This document shows positions 60,771 to 64,000 of a stretch of DNA of 64,000 bases, piece by piece. The translations under genes were made by a program, and so were the position numbers. The stretch lies in the NCBI GenBank assembly GCA_963794685.1, contig CAWCFK010000005.1, positions 1 through 64,000 of the forward strand. Direction: 5' to 3'. Position 1 is the stretch's first letter. Each line of letters starts with the position of its first letter. Below the pieces are notes generated by a model, which did no database searches, was not told the origin of the DNA, and saw nothing but the letters and a program-made list of their open reading frames with translations. Origin of the DNA: CAVTWH01 sp963794685. Its GTDB lineage: Bacteria > Actinomycetota > Actinomycetes > Mycobacteriales > Micromonosporaceae.

Positions 60771-60846
60771 TGCCTCAAGTTAATTGGCAGGACTCTGCGA
60801 TGCCTCAGACACGCTGGCAGTGCCTTGCATCAACTGGCAGACGACA
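60771..60846. repeat. Right end of element: three 20-bp sites and terminal repeat
   Basis: Sites at 60771-60790, 60801-60820 and 60821-60840 all read TGCCT[CT][AG]-N6-[CT]TGGCAG on the plus strand, centres 30 and 20 bases apart, the last two abutting. Tight packing here against loose spacing on the left gives the asymmetric ends known from Tn7-like elements. Confidence 0.78.
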
Positions 60847-60888
60847 GCGGCAGCGTCGATCAAAGCGCCATCAACAGCACCGCAGCCC

Positions 60889-60922
60889 GTCCCCGCACAT
60901 AACTGTGATTATGTGCGGGGAC
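60889..60922. repeat. Perfect 34-bp palindrome next to the element
   Basis: GTCCCCGCACATAA at 60889-60902 and its exact complement TTATGTGCGGGGAC at 60909-60922 surround CTGTGA. It lies 42 bases outside the element and is followed by a distinctly AT-rich patch (60955-60998). Perfect long arms with a 6-base core suit a site-specific recombinase target or a large operator. Bases 60923-61119 hold no other gene. Confidence 0.7.
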
Positions 60923-61119
60923 GATGGAGAGCGGAATTCCTCGCCAACCACCTCCGACTGATTAATGGATTACTGATATTGCTAATCTGTTTATCGGTGT
61001 CCCGTCGGCCAGCGGGTCAACCTGCGGGATCCGCTGCGGTAACGGCGACGACTGCCTGCTCTACCGGGTGCGTGAGTGCCGGTCGGACAGCCACGGACAA
61101 TGCGGCCTACGCTGCTGTG

Positions 61120-61515
61120 GTGCAGATCCACCTGGTAGCGCTGATCGTCGAGGAGTACGCCCCGGCGATCAGGTTCTTCACCGACGTGCTCGGCTTCGAG
61201 CTGGTGGAGGACTCTCCGTCGCTGACCAACGATGGCCTACCCAAGCGGTGGGTGGTGGTGCGACCGCCGGGCGCGCAGACGGGGATTCTGCTCGCCCGCG
61301 CTGACGGGGAACATCAACGCGCCGCTGTCGGCGACCAGGTGGCCGGCCGGGTCGGCTTCTTCCTGCGCGTCGACGACTGTGACGCCGCGTACGAGCGGAT
61401 GACCAGGGCCGGTGTCACCTTCGTGAGTCCACCACGCAGCGAGCCCTACGGCCGGGTGGCCATCTTTCTCGACATCGCCGGCAACCGGTGGGACCTGCTC
61501 GGACCTCCCGCGTGA
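61120..61515 (+). CDS. VOC family protein
   Basis: The GTG at 61120 (or 61117) gives 131 residues: VQIHLVALIVEEYAPAIRFF, TDVLGFELVEDSPSLTNDGL, PKRWVVVRPPGAQTGILLAR, then VGFFLRVDDCDAAYERMTRA and GRVAIFLDIAGNRWDLLGPP, the glyoxalase-like pattern with a conserved second-module turn. Substrate unknown. First gene to the right of the mobile element and palindrome. Confidence 0.85.
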   Translation: MQIHLVALIVEEYAPAIRFFTDVLGFELVEDSPSLTNDGLPKRWVVVRPPGAQTGILLARADGEHQRAAVGDQVAGRVGFFLRVDDCDAAYERMTRAGVTFVSPPRSEPYGRVAIFLDIAGNRWDLLGPPA

Positions 61516-61594
61516 CAGCCCGACCCAACACGATCCGAGCCGACAGGATGGGCCACCGACGGGGCTGGGCCGGCGTGCTCGCCGACCCAGCACG

Positions 61595-62728
61595 GTGAAT
61601 ACGCCGCCATCCCGACCGGCTGCGCGGCGGACCCGGCGATCGGTCCTGATCGGCGCTCTCGCTCCGCTGACCCGGCCCGGCTGGGTCGAGGCGGGCCGGC
61701 ACCTGCTCGCCGGACTGGAGCTGGCCGTCAGCGACGTCAACGGCGCGGGCGGAATCGCCGGAAGACCACTCGAACTCGCGATCCGGGACACCGCGGCTGA
61801 TCCGCAGCGGGCCGCGGCGGCCGTGGACGACCTGGCTCGCCTCGGCGTGGCCGCGCTGGCCGGGGAGTACCACAGCGTTGTCGCGCGCGCCGCCGCCGCC
61901 CGGGCCGACGCCCTGGGCGTGCCGTTCCTCTGCTCGTCAGCGGTCATCGACGAGCTCACCGAGCAGCCGACGGAATGGGTCGCGCGCCTGGCCCCCGCAC
62001 AGTCCCACGGCTGGCGCATCTACGCCGACTTCCTGCTCAGCGCGGGCCACAGACGCGTCGCCCTGGTAGCCGAATCGAGTGTCTACTGGGCGTCGGGGGC
62101 CCGGATCCTGCGGGACCAGCTAGCTCCCCGCGGCAGCGTCACCGACCTTGACGCGCGCGCGCTCACTCCCGCAGAGCTGTGCGAGCAACTCGTCCGTGGT
62201 GGGGCGACGGCCCTTCTTCTTCTGGTCGGCCATCCGGAGCCGGCCGTGTCGATCGTCCGGTCCGTCCGCCGCGACCGGCGCCTCACCGGACTCATGATCG
62301 GTGCGCCGGCCGGGCAACCGGAGTTCCCCGAGTGGGCCAAACTCCTGGGCGACGACGGCGCCGCCATCCCGTTCCTGCGCTACCTGCCCAAACGTCTCGG
62401 CCCGCTCGGCGCACGGGTCGGCACAGCCCTGCGCGAACGGCTGGCAGCGGCGCCCTCCTTTGTCGCCTTCGAGGGCTACGACACGGTCGCCGTGCTGGCC
62501 GAGGTACTGCGCTCGAACGGCGGTGAACGGCCCCGCGGCGTCGAGTGCTGGTCGAGTGTCGCGGTCGAAGGTACCCGCGGCCAGATCTGGTTTTCCCGCA
62601 CGCCGGGCGTCAGCGTCTGGCAGTGGACCTGGCCACCGGTCCAGGTCGTCGACCGGGATCCGGCGGGACCCGATCGCCTGCGGATCCGCTACGCGGCGCC
62701 GACGTTGCCTCCCGTCCAGCTGTCCTGA
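61595..62728 (+). CDS. Periplasmic-binding-protein-like sensor without signal peptide
   Basis: The 377-residue product starts MNTPPSRPAARRTRRSVLIG and enters the type I periplasmic-binding fold directly (LIGALAPLTRPGWVEAGRHL, LAVSDVNGAGGIAGRPLELA, IRDTAADPQRAAAAVDDLAR, AALAGEYHSVVARAAAARAD), as in branched-chain amino-acid or amide binding proteins. No signal peptide or lipobox precedes it and no ABC transporter genes adjoin. The similarity to amide sensors of the AmiC type suggests an intracellular ligand sensor, though a missed upstream start cannot be excluded. Confidence 0.75.
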   Translation: MNTPPSRPAARRTRRSVLIGALAPLTRPGWVEAGRHLLAGLELAVSDVNGAGGIAGRPLELAIRDTAADPQRAAAAVDDLARLGVAALAGEYHSVVARAAAARADALGVPFLCSSAVIDELTEQPTEWVARLAPAQSHGWRIYADFLLSAGHRRVALVAESSVYWASGARILRDQLAPRGSVTDLDARALTPAELCEQLVRGGATALLLLVGHPEPAVSIVRSVRRDRRLTGLMIGAPAGQPEFPEWAKLLGDDGAAIPFLRYLPKRLGPLGARVGTALRERLAAAPSFVAFEGYDTVAVLAEVLRSNGGERPRGVECWSSVAVEGTRGQIWFSRTPGVSVWQWTWPPVQVVDRDPAGPDRLRIRYAAPTLPPVQLS

Positions 62729-62771
62729 GCACCGCGTAACGACCCGGGCCGACCACCCGTACCGTGACCAC

Positions 62772-63296
62772 ATGCCAACGCAGGTGATCGTGCTCAACGG
62801 CGGGTCGAGCGCAGGAAAGTCGGGAATCGTTCGATGCCTGCAGGCGATACTGCCGGATCCGTGGCTCGCCACCGGGGTTGACCGGCTCATCGAGACCATG
62901 CCCGCAACCCTGCGTTCGCCGGAGAGTATCGACTTCGCAGCAGACGGGACGGTCCTCATCGGGCCGGAGTTCGACCGGCTGCAGGATGCCTGGATGGCCG
63001 GCGTCGCCGCGACTGCCCGGGCCGGCGCCCGGGTCATCATCGACGACGTCTTCCTCGGCGGCGCTGCGTCCCAGCAGCGGTGGCGGGCCGTGCTCGCCGG
63101 GCTGGACGTGCTGTGGGCCGGCGTCCGCTGCGACGTGACGGTCGCCGGACGGGAAATCGCCCGCGGCGACCGGGTCCGGGGGATGGCCGCCGCACAGGCC
63201 GACGTGGTGCACCGCGGCGTGGTGTACGACGTCGAAGTTGACACCACCCACACCGAGTCGATCACGTGTGCCCGGACAATCGCGGCACGGCTGTAG
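62772..63296 (+). CDS. Chloramphenicol phosphotransferase-like kinase
   Basis: The 174-residue P-loop kinase has Walker A NGGSSAGKSGIVRCLQ, the probable catalytic Asp in ATGVDRLIETMP, the DRLQDAW helix, VIIDDVFLGG and a lid with CDVTVAGREIARGDRVRGMA, matching the CPT family. In Streptomyces venezuelae CPT gives self-resistance to chloramphenicol; most homologues have unknown substrates. Confidence 0.85.
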   Translation: MPTQVIVLNGGSSAGKSGIVRCLQAILPDPWLATGVDRLIETMPATLRSPESIDFAADGTVLIGPEFDRLQDAWMAGVAATARAGARVIIDDVFLGGAASQQRWRAVLAGLDVLWAGVRCDVTVAGREIARGDRVRGMAAAQADVVHRGVVYDVEVDTTHTESITCARTIAARL

Positions 63297-63328
63297 AGAC
63301 GTGGAGGGAGCCGCCCGAGCACTGGCTT

Positions 63329-63350
63329 CTGTACCTACTGGTATGTACAG
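63329..63350. promoter_or_regulatory. 22-bp TetR operator-like palindrome
   Basis: CTGTACCTACT and GGTATGTACAG form an imperfect palindrome (9 of 11 pairs) ending 7 bases before the GTG start of the TetR gene. Binding there would block transcription, so autorepression is likely. Confidence 0.7.
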
Positions 63351-63357
63351 TCGAGCG

Positions 63358-63924
63358 GTGACTACCGCGGACGATCTGATCGAGAGCACCCGGCAACTGC
63401 TCTGGGAGCGCGGCTACGTGGGGACCAGCCCGCGGGCCATCCAGGAGCGGGCCGGCGCCGGGCAGGGCAGCATGTACCACCACTTCCGGGGCAAGCCGGA
63501 TCTCGCCCGGGCCGCCATCGCACGCACCGCCGACGAACTGCGCGAGCTCGCCGAGCAGCAGCTGGCCGGGCCGGGTACGGCGCTGGCGCGCATCGGCGGC
63601 TACCTGCGCCGCGAACGCGACGTGCTGCGCGGCTGCCCGATCGGGCGACTCACCCAGGATCCGGAGGTACTGGCCTCAGCCGCGCTGCGTACCCCGGTCG
63701 AGGAGACCTTCGCCTGGCTGCAGGGACGGATCGCGCAGGTCCTCGCCGAGGGGATGGCCGGCGGCGAACTGGATCCGGCGCTGGATCCGCAGGCCGTCGC
63801 GGCGACCGTGGTCGCCACCCTGCAGGGCGGGTATGTGCTGGCCCGGGCAGAGCAGTCCAGTGAACCGTTCGAGCGCGCCGTGGCGGGGCTGCTCGCCCTG
63901 CTCGGCGCCCAGGTGAGGAGCTGA
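63358..63924 (+). CDS. TetR/AcrR-family regulator
   Basis: The 188-residue product has an N-terminal helix-turn-helix (DDLIESTRQLLWERGYVGTS, RAIQERAGAGQGSMYHHFRG) and a C-terminal ligand domain with the TetR_C LmrA/YxaF-like feature GCPIGRLTQDPEVLASAALR. I prefer the GTG at 63358 because ATG 63343 falls inside the operator. It likely controls itself and the DUF4865 gene that begins five bases after its stop. Confidence 0.9.
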   Translation: MTTADDLIESTRQLLWERGYVGTSPRAIQERAGAGQGSMYHHFRGKPDLARAAIARTADELRELAEQQLAGPGTALARIGGYLRRERDVLRGCPIGRLTQDPEVLASAALRTPVEETFAWLQGRIAQVLAEGMAGGELDPALDPQAVAATVVATLQGGYVLARAEQSSEPFERAVAGLLALLGAQVRS

Positions 63925-63929
63925 GCCGG

Positions 63930-64000
63930 GTGTACGCCACGCAGTACGAGATCACCCTGCCCGCCACGTACGACATGGGGATCATCCGGGACCGGGTGGC
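63930..64000 (+). CDS. DUF4865 family protein (cut by window end)
   Basis: The GTG at 63930 opens VYATQYEITLPATYDMGIIR, the characteristic DUF4865 N-terminus. Members are often next to TetR regulators and oxidoreductases; function unknown. Only 23 residues are inside the window. Confidence 0.75.
   Translation, partial: MYATQYEITLPATYDMGIIRDRV

Larger units (their letters stand above)
55925..60846. mobile_element. Transposon-like element with 5-bp target duplication, no visible transposase
   Basis: The left end TGTCATCTGCCAGTT (55925-55939) and the complement of the right end, TGTCGTCTGCCAGTT (60832-60846), match at 14 of 15 bases. The 5 bases outside each end are identical, GCGGC at 55920-55924 and 60847-60851, a target-site duplication. 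Three 20-bp repeats lie inside each end, the outermost exactly 6 bases from the tip on both sides. TGTC tips, 5-bp duplication and multiple subterminal sites are hallmarks of TniA/TnsB-type (Tn5053, Tn402, Tn7-like) transposons. The 4.9-kb interior carries no recognisable DDE transposase, TniB or TniQ, so it is probably mobilised in trans. Confidence 0.82.

Overview
The window joins two unrelated bacterial sequences. Bases 1 to about 9690 look like an alphaproteobacterium of the Sphingomonadales type. They hold the start of a secreted protein, rpoB, rpoC with a terminator, and the start of a DUF72 gene. From about 9717 onward the DNA is visibly more GC-rich and every gene looks like a high-GC actinobacterium, most likely Micromonosporaceae (MetH type, conservon genes, TIGR02569 protein, type VII secretion-like substrates, many GTG starts and GTGA/ATGA overlaps). 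The join falls inside DUF72 on the left and inside the 5' end of metH on the right, so it is best read as an assembly or read chimera. The left part carries dozens of mostly one-base insertions that break rpoB and rpoC although the proteins are otherwise well conserved. The same kind of error recurs in patches on the right (37.1-37.3, 40.0-43.2, 53.0-54.7 kb).

Actinobacterial layout: metH (9.7-13.3 kb); a phosphotransferase; a damaged alpha/beta hydrolase; a divergent WYL regulator and VOC gene with a perfect operator palindrome (14.8-16.3 kb); a conservon-type signalling operon without its DUF742 member (16.9-21.8 kb); a KOW-like/coiled-coil protein; cydAB (23.2-25.7 kb); a coupled pair of LuxR-type regulators (25.8-28.9 kb); then the most coherent unit, 29.1-36.1 kb. 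That unit has a protein of 13-residue calcium-type repeats, two dynamin-like GTPases flanking a membrane-anchored GrpE-like protein, a very acidic protein, and a convergent membrane-anchored Hsp70-like ATPase that has no substrate-binding domain. This reads as a membrane-remodelling machine run by a private chaperone cycle.

Next come GDPD, an Atg22-like MFS transporter, an RNA-repair pair (RNA ligase plus HD-Pnk kinase), prolyl iminopeptidase, a lipoprotein with type VII secretion-like proteins (41.7-44.4 kb), thymidine kinase, a lone tyrosine recombinase, glutamate-cysteine ligase-like and Trypco2 proteins, MerR, DUF5995, and a WhiB-like/AraC/VOC cluster.

Bases 55925-60846 form a transposon-like element. 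It has TGTC...GACA ends, a 5-bp GCGGC duplication on both sides, and three 20-bp repeats (TGCCTCA-N6-CTGGCAG) inside each end. It carries unknown cargo genes and no recognisable transposase, and sits 42 bp from a perfect 34-bp palindrome. The window ends with a VOC protein, a periplasmic-binding-protein homologue without signal peptide, a chloramphenicol phosphotransferase-like kinase, a TetR regulator with its operator, and the start of a DUF4865 gene. Seven VOC-fold genes lie in the actinobacterial part. I saw no rRNA, tRNA or CRISPR array.
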